A DNA stretch of 64,000 nucleotides from the NCBI GenBank assembly GCA_023053575.1, contig JAKZAP010000001.1, positions 19,424,533 through 19,488,532 of the forward strand. The letters are read 5' to 3'. A model generated the notes under the pieces. It did no database searches. It saw nothing but the letters and a program-made list of their open reading frames with translations, and was not told where the DNA came from. The stretch's first letter is position 1; every line of letters begins with the position of its first letter. The stretch comes from Branchinecta lynchi. Lineage: Eukaryota > Arthropoda > Branchiopoda > Anostraca > Branchinectidae. Shown here one piece after another: positions 1 through 10,650 of the stretch. The position numbers were made by a program, and so were the translations under genes.

Positions 1-1658
1 GAAATAATCAGTTTCTCTATCCAACCATATGCGGGGGAGCGGGGGACGCTGGAAACTTAAAAATTTAGGGCATTTTGTCACACTTTTTCGAGTTAGGGTA
101 CTTCCAGATGAGCTAGGACAATGAAACTTGGCAGGCATATCAGGGACCCGAACAAACTAACCTGGAAACAATCAAATTTCCCGATCCGACCATATGCGGG
201 AAGTGGGGGGCGCTGGAAAATTTTAAAACTTAGGGCATTTTGTCACACTTTTTCGAGTTAGGGTACTTCCAGTTGTCCTAGGACCATGAAACTTGGCAGG
301 CATATCAGAGACCCGACCAAACAAACTTAGAAATAATCGGTTTCCCGATCTGACCACGAAATTTAATAACTGAATAGATTATATATCTGTTATGTCCCGT
401 TTAAAGTCCTGACCGAATTTGGTAGCCAGGGGGGAGTTGGGCGGGGGAAACTGGAAATTTCAAGAAACGGTTAGAATGGAGGGATCGGAGTGAAACTTGC
501 TGGGAAGAACAAGCATCTGCTCTAGATAAATCCTTTAGACCATTGTACACTTATGGGGGGGGGGGGGTGAAACTTGGCAGGCATACCAGGGACCCGATCA
601 AACTGACCTCCAAATAAAAATTTTGTCGATCTGAAAATGGTGGGGGGAGTGGAAGGAGGGGGATCCTGAATTGTCAGTCATGCGTACCTTTGCAATGGGT
701 GACCGGATTCGAGTGAAATTTAAGAATTGAACAGAGGACATTTCTCCGGTGATCTTTTTTTATATCCGGACCGGATCCGGCAACTATTGGGGGGGGGGGG
801 CAGAAAATACGTGACCTGCTTAGAATGGAGAGATCGGGATGGAACTTTGTGGAAAGAACAAGCAGATGCTCTAGGTAAATCATTTACTGAATCGGATTGG
901 CTACGGGTACCGTCGGGGAGCTGGGGGCGGGGGACCGGAAATCTCGAGAAACGCTTAGAATGATTACAACGAAATGAACTACAATGACAAACCGAAGGAT
1001 TACAGGTTTGTTTCCTTCCCCGAACTTGAACCAGAGGATTGACAGCCTGACGAGGACCGTTGCCAAGAAGGGCCGAAATATCGCTGACGAAGCATCGTAG
1101 CTGACGTATCCGTTGTAAACATTGTCTGAATAAATGTTTCAAAGTCAGCTTGGGCTCAAAGAATATTTAAATACTTGACCCGCTTAGACTGGGGTGATCT
1201 GGATCGAACTTCGTGGGAATGACAAACAGATGCTCTGGATTAATCATTTACAGAACCGGATTGGCTCCGGGTATTGTTGGTGGAGTTGGAGGGGGGGGGG
1301 GGGGTGTCTGGAATTCCGGTGATCGCGAGTTAAGGTACTTCCAGATGTGCTAGGACGATGAAACTTTGCTGGAATATTGGAGATTCAACAACATTTGCTT
1401 AGAAATCGCTACTTCCCAAATCCGATTATTCCTTAAAGTACCAATCTTGACCGCAAAGTAAAAAAAATACTTTTAAGCAATATATGCATTTTCATGATGC
1501 CCATCAGTCCATTAGCATTTTTGCCTAAAGGGTTTTGATTACAGATGAAGTTCCAGCTTCCTTAGAGTGCGCATCTCAACCGCAAAGTCCAAAGTTACTT
1601 TTGATCAATCAAAACATCTTAACCCATGCAAGTGCCATATGAGCATACAGCTCTTATT
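1..1658 (+). mobile_element. Family H element, 3' portion
   Basis: Starts inside the element with monomers bearing the GAAACTTGG motif, G-runs at about 553, 790 and 1292, then a block with the KAGGGTTTTG-type monomer near 1500, and ends at CAAGTGCCATAT, a small hairpin and ctcttatt. The 5' hairpin is outside the window. Confidence 0.8.
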
Positions 1659-1689
1659 AGATTATACTGAACTGAATCTTCTCTTGTCG

Positions 1690-2960
1690 TACGTCAAGTT
1701 TCGCTCGTATCTGAGTATTTTGGGGAAATGCAGACTCTGTCCAACGAGGTCGGATCCAGCCAGGACCCCAACGTTGATAGGGCAAATAACGTTTGTACCT
1801 TCTAAGTTTCATCTCAATCGCTTCACTCGTTTAATCCCTAGGTGTGCCACAGGATTTCCTCCAATTCTCCGAAGGTGGTCGGATCCGGTTTGGATTTGTC
1901 TCCTATCACCCATCAAGCTCTCAAATCGGAACACTCGTTCTGAACTTACGTATTTATTCAAGATCGACAATTCCCCCTTCTTCCACACCCCACCATTTGT
2001 CAGATTCGGGAAAGGAAGGTCTATAAGAGCATTGTGTCGGGTCCTTTATGTGTGTGCCAAGTGTCATCGCGTCGGAAGGACAGACATTACGATCGCTATT
2101 AGAAGAGCTGATGAGAAGCCTACCTCTACCTCTTTTAATAGGAGATGAGCTGAGTCTAACCTGCGGTGGCTGCTGCAGGAAAAAGAAGCTGGGATCACCT
2201 CTCGGTGATCGAAAACGAACATAGTACCGCTCCGCTTGTTTGATCCCTAGGCGTGCCACAACATTTCCGGGAACCCTCCTCTCCTCCAACTCCCTCGCCG
2301 TGGTCGAATTCTGTTCGGATACAGAAATCTTGGCCATACTTACTTACTTACTTACTTGTACTTGTGTCAGGACGCAAGCTGTGCAGCTTTCCCTGGCGAC
2401 AGCAGCTGACGGACCAAGGTATGCCATGAATCTCGGTCTTCTGTGAATGGCATCGAAATTTGAAGCCAGTAGGGATCTTGGCCATCTCCTCTTATATCTG
2501 AACATTTCTGGTAAAATGTCCGGTACTCCCGTCCAAGGAGGTCGGATCCGGCCAGGACCCCAACATCGATCATCTGCGGCAAATAATGTGTGTACCTTCA
2601 AAGTTTCATCTCAACCGCTCCACTCGTTTAATCCCTAGGCGCGCCGTAAAATTTCCTCCAATCCTCAACTTGGCCGGAACCGGACAAATATACGATCATC
2701 TAGGGCATCTTCTCCTACTGCCCATCAAGTTTCACTCGAATCACCCGTTCGCAACTTACTCATGTCACAAGATCCACGATTCCTCCTTCTTCCACACCCA
2801 CCATTTGTCGGATCTGGGAAAGGAAGGTCTACTAGACTATAGCATTATGTGGCGGCAAGTTTCATCGCCCTAGTATAACTGGAAGCGCCCGAACTAGAGA
2901 AGTTGGACCAGGGAAATACAGACGATCACTATATGGCACTTGAGCCGAAGGCTGCAAAAG
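1690..2960 (-). mobile_element. Family H pieces, minus strand, rearranged
   Basis: Reverse-complement H monomers (AAGTTTCA, CCTAGG, C-rich patches). Two separate 5' ends are visible on the minus strand, at about 2104 and 2960 (ATATGGCACTTGAG), suggesting two insertions or a duplication. A (TTAC)n run at 2338-2356 and about 90 bp of unrelated sequence separate them. Confidence 0.65.
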
Positions 2961-3289
2961 ACATACGAACTTTTCCCGGTCTATTCGAATTTTACTGAGC
3001 TCATTCGAATGTTAGCGTGGAGGTTTTGACAAGGGTGGCCAGGAGCTCGACTCATCAAAGTGTCACAATTGCTGACAATAAGGTGCTTTTTGATACCTCG
3101 AATTTTGTGTGTGTGTTCCGCTGCACAATGCGCAAAATTGGTAAATACTGGGTTTGTAACAACAGTTATCAAAACATTTCCCAACAGTTACATCACAATT
3201 TTGTAACAAAATACAATCGGAAATGAGCTTTATTTAAGGCTTCAAACTGTTTTTGTGTACAAAATCACAGTAAAGTACATGCGTTGGCA

Positions 3290-3455
3290 GTGTTTTGGGG
3301 GCGGTAATCCGTCACTTTAGCAAAGTAAATGAAAAAGTGCTTTTCTCTAAAAAGTGTCATTCGTAAAAAAAAAGGAGTCACTTTCAGAGAAAAAGTGTCA
3401 CCCAGAGACAAAAAGTGTCAAAAAGCACCAAAAGTGTCACACTTGGCAACACTGG
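3290..3455. repeat. AAAGTGTCA-rich patch
   Basis: About six occurrences of AAAGTG(T/A)CA or its complement within 165 bp, irregularly spaced. It ends some 65 bases before the first exon. No function is apparent. Confidence 0.5.
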
Positions 3456-3522
3456 GTTTGAAATCAAACTGTCGCTAAGATGTTCTGCTTTTGCTTAAAG
3501 CTTAATTTTACTTTTCCTCTAG

Positions 3523-3652
3523 AATGCTCCAACGTGCTTTGGAGCTGCGTTCGATCGACATCAACTGCGTCGACCCACTTGGGAGGTCAGCTCTACTTAT
3601 TGCCATTGATAACGAGAACTTCGAAATGATCGAATTGCTTCTGAAATATCAG
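3523..3652 (+). CDS. TRPC channel exon (first in window): ankyrin repeat
   Basis: Internal coding exon. The acceptor is a pyrimidine tract ending in cctctag and the donor is gttagt. The first base completes the preceding codon and 43 codons follow, ending in phase 0. The peptide contains [19 protein letters not shown] followed by FEMIELLL, the typical first well-conserved ankyrin repeat of TRPC proteins (helix-turn-helix packing of the cytosolic N-terminal domain). The ATG at 3524 is unlikely to be the true start: the acceptor directly precedes it and family members have several dozen residues before this repeat. Upstream exons must be outside the window. Confidence 0.93.
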
Positions 3653-3742
3653 GTTAGTAGGCACGGGGTAGGGATCTTAATTTATGTGGTTTCTTTCTAA
3701 AAACGGAATGAAAATCCTATGCTCAGAGAGTTTTTGCACCCC

Positions 3743-4831
3743 TTTTTGGGATCCCAAAACGTAAGTGGAGGGATACCTATGACATCGCAAAAGTTGTCCG
3801 TCCGTCCGTCTGTCCGTCCGTCCGTCTGTAAGCACGATAACTCTCGAAGGGAATGAGATATTTTGATGAAACTTGGTAAGAGGATTGTTTGGGTCAAGGG
3901 TAAGGTCGAATTCGTAGATGGGCTCTGTTGCCCTATATTTGGGGGTGGGGGAGGGGGTTCAGTTTAAGGGACAAACCATATATTTTTAAAAAGCTAATGT
4001 TATAGTCGATTACGGGGTAAGAAGACATGCTGATCACGATGGTGAAAACCATTTTCTCGCTGGACGAGTAGTTCGTCCGGAATCCGGCAAAAACCGGAAA
4101 GTTTGTTAAAAGTAAAAGTTTCATTTGAAGTTGATTAAATGTTTGATTTAGGGGTAAGAAGACATAGTGAGCATGATGGTGAAACTCATTTTGTCGCCGG
4201 ACAAGCAGTTCGTCCGGAATCCGGCCAAAACCGGAACGTTGGTTAAAAGTAACAGTTTCATTTGAAGCTGATTAAATGTTTGATTTATGGGTAAGAAGAC
4301 ATGCTGAACCCGATGGTGAAAACCATTTTCTCGCCGGACAACTAGTTCGCCTGTAATCCGGCCAAAACCGGAAAATATGTTAAAAGTAGAAGCTTTATCT
4401 GAAGTTGATTAGATGACATATTTAGGGGTAAGAAGAGACGCTGAGTCTGTATATAATGGTCATTTTTTACTCGGACATATAATTAGTCAGGAATCCGGTT
4501 GTACCCGCATTTAAAATAAATAAAATAAAAATAAAATTTTATTTAAAGTTGATTAGATTTCTTTATAGGGATAAGGAGATACGCCGGCTTCGTTTCTGAA
4601 TTTTTCTTTTTTTGCTGGACAAGTAGTTCGCTCGGAATTCGGGCGAAACCGCAAATTTGGCAGTAGTAAAGCAGGAAGTTTTGGTCAATATCGTCAAAAT
4701 AGATATGGCTGATAGAGGTATAGATAGGTAGACAGAATATCTGAACTCGGTTTTCTCTGATGATTAGCCTGGCGAATTGTCTGGATCAAATCTTAGATTT
4801 TTGGAATCCCACCGACACCTTTGGTCTTGTT
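3743..4831 (+). mobile_element. Family K element, complete copy
   Basis: Begins with the palindrome TTTTTGGGATCCCAAAA, then AACGTAAGTGGAGGGATAC, a (TCCG)n run (3795-3830) and five tandem monomers whose GGGTAAG marks fall near 4015, 4152, 4289, 4427 and 4568 (period 137-141 bp). It ends GGAATCCCACCGACACC, TTTGGTCTTGTT. The GGGATCCC palindrome recurs at both ends. A second copy at 26566 confirms both borders. No coding capacity seen. Confidence 0.72.
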
Positions 4832-6789
4832 CAGGGTGTGACAAGCTAATAAAATGGTTTGATGTGGTCGGTACTACACATTCTTTCTGCTGTTCCGCAG
4901 GGCGGCGCATTTTTTCTGCACCTCTGAGTTTAGAAGTATTATGTGGGGTAAGGGCGAGGCTCATTGGTTGGCGTCCGTCTTTCTTTTATTCGATAAGGTG
5001 TTATTCGATATGCCTGTTGCGTTATTATATAATTCGAGGGCGTTGGTGGTAACTGAACGATTCAGAGTGTCATAGACAACCAGGGTGTGCCTGAAACTCG
5101 GATTTTTTTTTTTCTACTGTTATTCTTGGTGATTTCTGACGTCACTGACGCCCGAAACCAGTGGGACTAGTTAGCTTGTTATTAGCAAGTAATATTGAAA
5201 GCTTGCAAGAAATGGCTCTTGTAGTATGGCGGTATCTACATACGTGTATGGGTATATAGGCCTATAGACCTATATTTAGAATTATTTGCATACAATATAT
5301 ATGTAGTCTATTTATATCTATTTATAGACAGATACAGTAAAGATGTCCTTCTTTGAACGCTAGTCAGGTTCAGGTTCTTTAATTTAAAACATTTCATAAC
5401 TTCAGAAATCGAGGAAGGAATACCTGCTCATTAGCTCGCCCCATCAGTCCTCGCCCCAACTGTGTGAACAGTGCGTTTTTGGTCTAAATGGTAAAATGAA
5501 GACCTAGAACAGGTGTTCCTAGCCCCTAATTAGCTACTTTGACTGACTGGTACTTAGCTTCTGTTGAAGTCAGTGGACGAAAATGAAGATTTACAAATCC
5601 CAAGGGCCATCTACAAAAAAAAGGAGACTACCAAAAATATACACTCTATCCTCTCAATTTAATATATCTACTCTAACTAATATACACTCTACCCTTGCTA
5701 CTAAAGGAAACGACAAACTATGTATTTTACTTTGCTTCCGCGCGCCTTCCGCTTCTTCCTGAAAATTCCGCATAAAATGCAGCTTCGTTGCAACATTTCT
5801 CGTGACATTTTTCGCGGTATTAATTGCACGTAAAATGTCACGAAAATTCTAGTCCGAAACCAACAAATTACAAAAATTGTAGAGTTAATGCATCATTTTC
5901 TGGTCAAAAGTTGAATTCGGACACGCTCAAAATTAAATTGTAGACTTAAACTTCTTCTCTCTCGCCCTGACGAGGGAACATAAAACCCAATGATGAATTA
6001 ACCTTATTCCAGTTCAGCGCTCCGGTCAGTCCCCCAATGTCTCATAATCAACATTTGTGTAGACATAGTAATAAGTCCGATCATTAAGGTAGTGGCTAGC
6101 TTTCACTTTCTACCACTAAGGCCTATGCAAAACCTCCATTACCTGGGAAGCAGACTGCAGATTTTCTACGCATCAATCTGTAGATTTATTTTACTATGTC
6201 TGTCAGTAAGTGCTGATGGTGATGAATGGGGGGATTAACAGAAACTAGTCCACTTGGACGCGCGGAACAGTAATATGGCCAATTGCCGCCAGATGCGTTA
6301 GGGAAACAATAACAATAAGCAAGTAAGTAATTTATTTCTGACCCGCCATTTCCAGAAGCGAAGTATTTAAAATAAAATAAAGACATTAAATAGAATAACA
6401 AAAAACAAATACAATGTACTTCGGCCAGAAAAGAATGTAGAAGAAAATCTTTTCACAATCACACGTGAGATCTTGGTATAAGTTATCTGAAGGGTGAATA
6501 AGCGGGTTGACCAGTCGCGCATTAGCCCCGTGGAAACAAATAGAGGCACAGGCACAAAAAGAGGCAAAGTTAGAACAGTGCTAAACATGTCTAGGCCTAA
6601 ACGTGTACCAAATCGGGAAGGAATTCTGTGAAGGGCATATTGAAAACTTTGTCGACATTTGTGTGGGGCATTTTGAAGGAGCGGAGGGGCACTGCGGTGG
6701 CGTAATACAAGTATGCCGAGATCATTGACTGCTCGGAGCGCTTATGTTCTGGATAAATAAGAAGATAAATCACACATAATCAAAACAGG

Positions 6790-7118
6790 CAGTCCATTCC
6801 TGGACGCGGAGAAGCACAATCTTTACATCGTGTACATTTGATATGTTATTGCGAGGAGTTGAAAGAATTAGGAAGGAAGTGTTTGTTCGGGAGGCTTGGG
6901 AGGAAAGGGATTTGGTTTCAAGTATGGGAAGTAAGTGTTTTGGTGAGATCCGAACGCTGGGTAGATTCCTGAAGCTAGCTATGGCCCACCGTGAACTATT
7001 TTTGTAGAAGTTGATTTTTTGTTTGTTTTTTTGTTGGAGTGTACGATATTTTGTTTTTGTTATTGTGCTATGTTTCCGGCCATGGCCCTTGGGCTTTATT
7101 GGGAATAAATTCATTCAT
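6790..7118 (+). mobile_element. LINE L-A, 3' end remnant
   Basis: Translation shows VHLICYCEELKEL (the C-terminal Cys/His motif of the element at 44890) and, after a frame change, RFLKLAMAHRELFL then stop at 7005-7007, matching FLRLAMEHRSRFLE of the long copy. The 3' end carries CCATGGCCCTTGGGC and aataaattcattcatt, like the longer copy. It is 5'-truncated and frameshifted. Confidence 0.72.
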
Positions 7119-7871
7119 TTTAAACATAATACGCAGAGTATCATGTGGATCCTGGTTATGTCTCCTGTCCTTCTGGAGTTCTGTGTCTACCTATAATTGG
7201 TTGACAGTGACATCTTACTCTGTTTAACCTCAAAGGCTATTGCAGCCCTCTATATGACCATAGATGACTTCGTTGGCTACATTTTTGTCCGAAGTTGGAG
7301 GTTACCATCAAACTTGAAGGTCTGCTCTTAAATACCGCTTTGTCACCTGTCGTCGTTCCCTTGTACATATGGCTGATAGCGTTGACTTCCAGCAAAAACA
7401 AAATTTATTGTTTGGCACTATAAGTCTGACCTTGTTTTTTTTTGTTTTTTTTTGTTCTTCTGTATAATGGGTAATTTCTAAAATCAGTGTCTTGGTCATC
7501 CGCAATTGTTTCCTGAACGTTGAATTTGCTGGCAAGTTTTAAGCTTGCCTGGAAGGTGGATGAAACTGCGACCGGGCAAGAAAAAAATCGAAAGAATCGC
7601 GGAGCCTCAGTTCGACCTCATCCCGTTTGCAGAAACGGTCGGATAAAACGCTCGTCGATACAACCGCGAACAGCGGAAAACACTAATGAACAACTGTAGT
7701 CTTCGTAACTATCTGTAATATTCATTCGCTGTAATCCAAGCTGCTCTTCGCTCTTAATCTTGATTGAATCCTCGTGTCGGTGGAACTTCTAGTGCTTGAC
7801 AGATGGTAATTCTGATTAACACCTTCTTGCCACCCCCACCAGCGAACTTATGGCCTTTTGCTTTCTTTTAG

Positions 7872-7979
7872 GTTGAGACTAAGGATGCCCTGTTGCACGC
7901 TATCTCTGAGGAATATGTGGAGGCGGTCGAACTGCTCTTAGATTACGAGGACATGATACACAAACCAGGCGAACCTTAC
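7872..7979 (+). CDS. TRPC channel exon: ankyrin repeat (DALLHAI..AVELLL)
   Basis: A 36-codon exon in phase 0 on both sides, with acceptor ctttctttttag-like tract and a strong donor gtaagt. It reads DALLHAISEEYVEAVELLL, the second conserved ankyrin repeat of the TRPC N-terminal domain, followed by an acidic turn and HKPGEPY, a loop also present in arthropod TRP-type proteins before the next repeat. The join to the exon at 19193 gives [15 protein letters not shown] without a gap relative to family expectation. The cytosolic ankyrin domain contributes to channel assembly; that role is known from the family, not visible here. Confidence 0.93.
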
Positions 7980-9239
7980 GTAAGTTGAGATTTTTTTTTT
8001 TTAAGCCACAAACACCCTGTTCCTTGACAGTCTTCTCTTGAACAGTTTCTTTGAGTTCTTTAAGTCAGTGCACTGGCAAAGATCCATTACGGGGTCAAGG
8101 AGTAGGCCATCATCAAAACTACAAGAGCTTTTTTATTCATACGATGGGTTATAATTCAATTACTTGTTTTTTTTTTCTGTAAAACCTTTTTAACAACCCG
8201 AACTCATGAACTTCTAATGCCGCAACACATCTTAATAAGGCTCCACGCGTTTTCTAATCACAAACCAAAAAGGTTTCTCTCATCTTAGCAGTTTTCTGGA
8301 AATCAGGGCGTGGTTCAGCAAAGTTCGTCACCGCAGATAAATTCGATGACGCCCAGAATAAAATAACTCTAGAGAGTACCGCGCAAACTTTGAAAAAGTG
8401 ACACACAGTCAAATCGCAGAAACACTAGCTCCACCAGCGGATACGAACATCCCTTCCGAAACTGAACAAATCGCAGAGCAGATTATTTTGCTCTGACCAA
8501 TCGTTAACGAGCGCTGGCTAGAATCTACTTCCGCCACTGCACGTGAACAAAGCGACGGATGCCCATTTTTGATGCATGGGAAGGATTATGTGGTTGTTCA
8601 GTTAGATCTGTTTGTCAGGGGGGTTGAACCTGATTGTGCATAATTTAAACTCGAGTTTGCAGCAAAAACCACTGGTGTCGCTACTGCTTTAATTATTAAA
8701 TATGTATAAATATATCGATATTTTATTTGGAAATCGCCAATCGCACAAGCTGACAGCGGACTACATAACAACATGAACACACTAAGTTTAGACATAATTT
8801 ATAATTGGGCCTAAGAAATGTGTGAGGACCATCATGTATACGATGAGCTAGATGACGTCATGAGCAGAGTAGAGACGCTAACGTTTTCTCTTGTGAACGA
8901 GTGACATTGGACGTTGAACTTTTGGACTAACTTGTGGTTACAACAGGAAAGAGGGAGGTTCCTGTCCATCTATTTGACTGCCGGACAGGTTAGATTACGA
9001 GCCAGTCTCAAAATCTTCTGCTCTCTCTAACCGCCTTTCCCTATCAGCTTACAGAACCTCATTATCCAATTATCTCTTAAGTAGACATTACGTGATTGGC
9101 TTTCAAAGCTGCACAGAGCGCTGGATTTGATTTCTTCTCTCACCAAATAATGCCGAAAGCCATTTCCCGATTGGATATCAGAGGACATTTGTGGCATTTT
9201 CATTCTTTAGAACTTGATGACGAAGCAGAATGCCTTTAG

Positions 9240-9765
9240 GTTGACTTTGTATTTAATACATGGCACTTTTCCAGCTACTCTACTTGAGCGTTCCCAGACT
9301 TGCTTGTTTGAAGTTTCTAGGCCCAATTTACGAATAGGGATAGATAAGGCTAGCTTTTTCAACTCTATCTTTCTAAGTTGCTTGTTTGGCCGTGTTCGCA
9401 CCGTACTTGTGACAGCTAGGCGTCAAAAGTCAGATGTCCTTCCTTTGATATTTCGTCGTAAGAATCGGTCTAGACTGCTGTACGTTTTGAATCACAATAC
9501 CAACTACGCATACTTATACTAACTTATACTTTGTATTGACTTTGTATTAAATGTGTGGAGATTTCCCGACTTTACATCTCAGCGTTCCCAAACTTGCTTG
9601 TTGGTCGTGTCAACGCTTGTTTTAGAAGTTGGCTGTCAGGCCGGGGTCACACCGTATAATAGCCTACTTGTGACCGCTAAGTGGCAGAAGTCATATCCCT
9701 TTCTTCAATATTGTGACGCGAGAATCGTTCTAAACTTCTGTCGGTTGTGACTGACATACTAAGTT
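9240..9765 (+). repeat. Divergent direct repeat of about 0.3 kb
   Basis: Two arrayed units share TTTGTATT, GCGTTCCCARACTTGCTTG, CACCGTA, ACTTGTGAC and AGTCAKATSYCCTTYCTT in the same order, starting near 9240 and 9527. No coding function is seen. Confidence 0.6.
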
Positions 9766-9770
9766 AATCT

Positions 9771-9902
9771 GGTCGGATCCCTGATGTGTCTGCCAAGTTT
9801 CATCGTCCTATCTAATGTGAAAGGGCCCAAATTAGCAAAACCAGGACAGACCGACAGACATTACGATCGCTATCTGGCACTTGAGTATGCTCAAGTGCCA
9901 TA
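9771..9902 (-). mobile_element. Family H, solo 5' end
   Basis: On the minus strand it starts with a perfect hairpin TGGCACTTGAG-catac-type loop closing to CAAGTGCCA, followed by AGCGATCGTAATGTCTGTCGG and the first GAAACTTGG monomer, then stops. A truncated copy defining the 5' border, flanked by TTTATTTTT on its outer side. Confidence 0.75.
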
Positions 9903-10566
9903 CAAAAATAAATAACATCTGCCATCTAGTTACCAAATTTTGCACCAAAGTTTCATGGTCCTTGCTTTTCTGGTTTTGACAAAAAGTTGAAAAGAATGGT
10001 TTTCTTGAGGTAAAAGTTTTTAGCTCATGGTAGGCGGAAAGCTGTACACCGAAGATTAGTGGCAACTGGAAGGCAATCAAATGATAAGGTATAGCTTATA
10101 ATAGTGATCGGGGCTTACAACCTGCATAGTATTTTCGAGATAGATTACTTGGTTTTCTTGTGGTACCCCAGTTTGTTCTTAGTCAGGGTGGGGCTGGTTC
10201 GGACAGTTTTTAAGGTGTTGATTCGGACAGTCTTTGCTTAATAATTACCCCAGAAAATCTCGAAACTGAGTTAGAAAAGTACAAACAGATATTATAAGAA
10301 TCGTTAAATCGAGTTGTTTGCTGACAGAATCAGGAACGCTAAAAGCCTGATGTATAAAATATCTGAAAAAAGTAGTAGGTATTTTCTCAGACATTCCACA
10401 TGTTTGACAACAAAAAGGGTGTAAATCCGGGAAAGGAAAATTAGTGTCCGGGTCAACCCCGAGCTCCTCTACTATAGGTTATTTGCTGGTTAGGAAAAAA
10501 CTGTTTACTAACAGTATGTCGTTTTGTGAATGCTCGACGCTTCCTTGGTATTTAGTTTGACTTGAT

Positions 10567-10629
10567 AAAAACAAATTGAAAAGTTAACTTTAGATACGAC
10601 ATCTAAAGTAAACTTTTCAATTTGTTTTT
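10567..10629. repeat. 29-nt inverted repeat with 5-nt loop
   Basis: Arms 10567-10595 and 10601-10629 match with one mismatch around the loop acgac. A long A/T-rich hairpin that stands 21 bp before the start of the complete H element; whether the two are linked is unknown. Confidence 0.85.
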
Positions 10630-10650
10630 ACAGGATTCTCCTTGTGTTTG

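Larger units (their letters stand above)
1..3522 (+). other. Intron upstream of the first visible exon, repeat-filled
   Basis: No exon with TRPC similarity was found here. The first 1658 bases are the 3' part of a family H element, 1690-2960 holds minus-strand H pieces, and 2960-3522 is unassigned sequence with an AAAGTGTCA-rich patch. Because the exon at 3523 starts inside a codon after a good acceptor, this stretch should be the 3' part of an intron whose 5' exon is outside the window. Open frames on both strands here are short, G/C-run driven and without recognisable domains. Confidence 0.75.
3653..7871 (+). other. Intron 1 (4.2 kb)
   Basis: Contains a complete family K element (3743-4831) with 138-bp tandem monomers and a LINE L-A 3' end (6790-7118). 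The stretches 4832-6789 and 7119-7871 show no gene that I can recognise. Two short-lived open frames around 4780-5050 and 6190-6590 have no domain similarity. Pyrimidine-rich sequence ending in cttttag precedes the next exon. Confidence 0.8.

Noticed and set aside
720..1142. Open frames of 60-190 codons in 674-2600 on both strands
   Set aside because: They lie in family H monomers, are proline- or glycine-rich because of C/G-runs, and change frame between copies.
3524..3652. ATG at 3524 as the start codon of the channel
   Set aside because: A good splice acceptor lies immediately before it and the family has more sequence N-terminal to this ankyrin repeat, so it is an internal Met.
3795..3830. 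(TCCG)n run as an independent microsatellite
   Set aside because: It occupies the same place in K and, as GTCGG/GTCCG runs, in H copies, so it is part of the elements.
7308..7535. 75-codon minus-strand lysine-rich frame
   Set aside because: Derived from T-runs on the + strand; no domain or homology seen.
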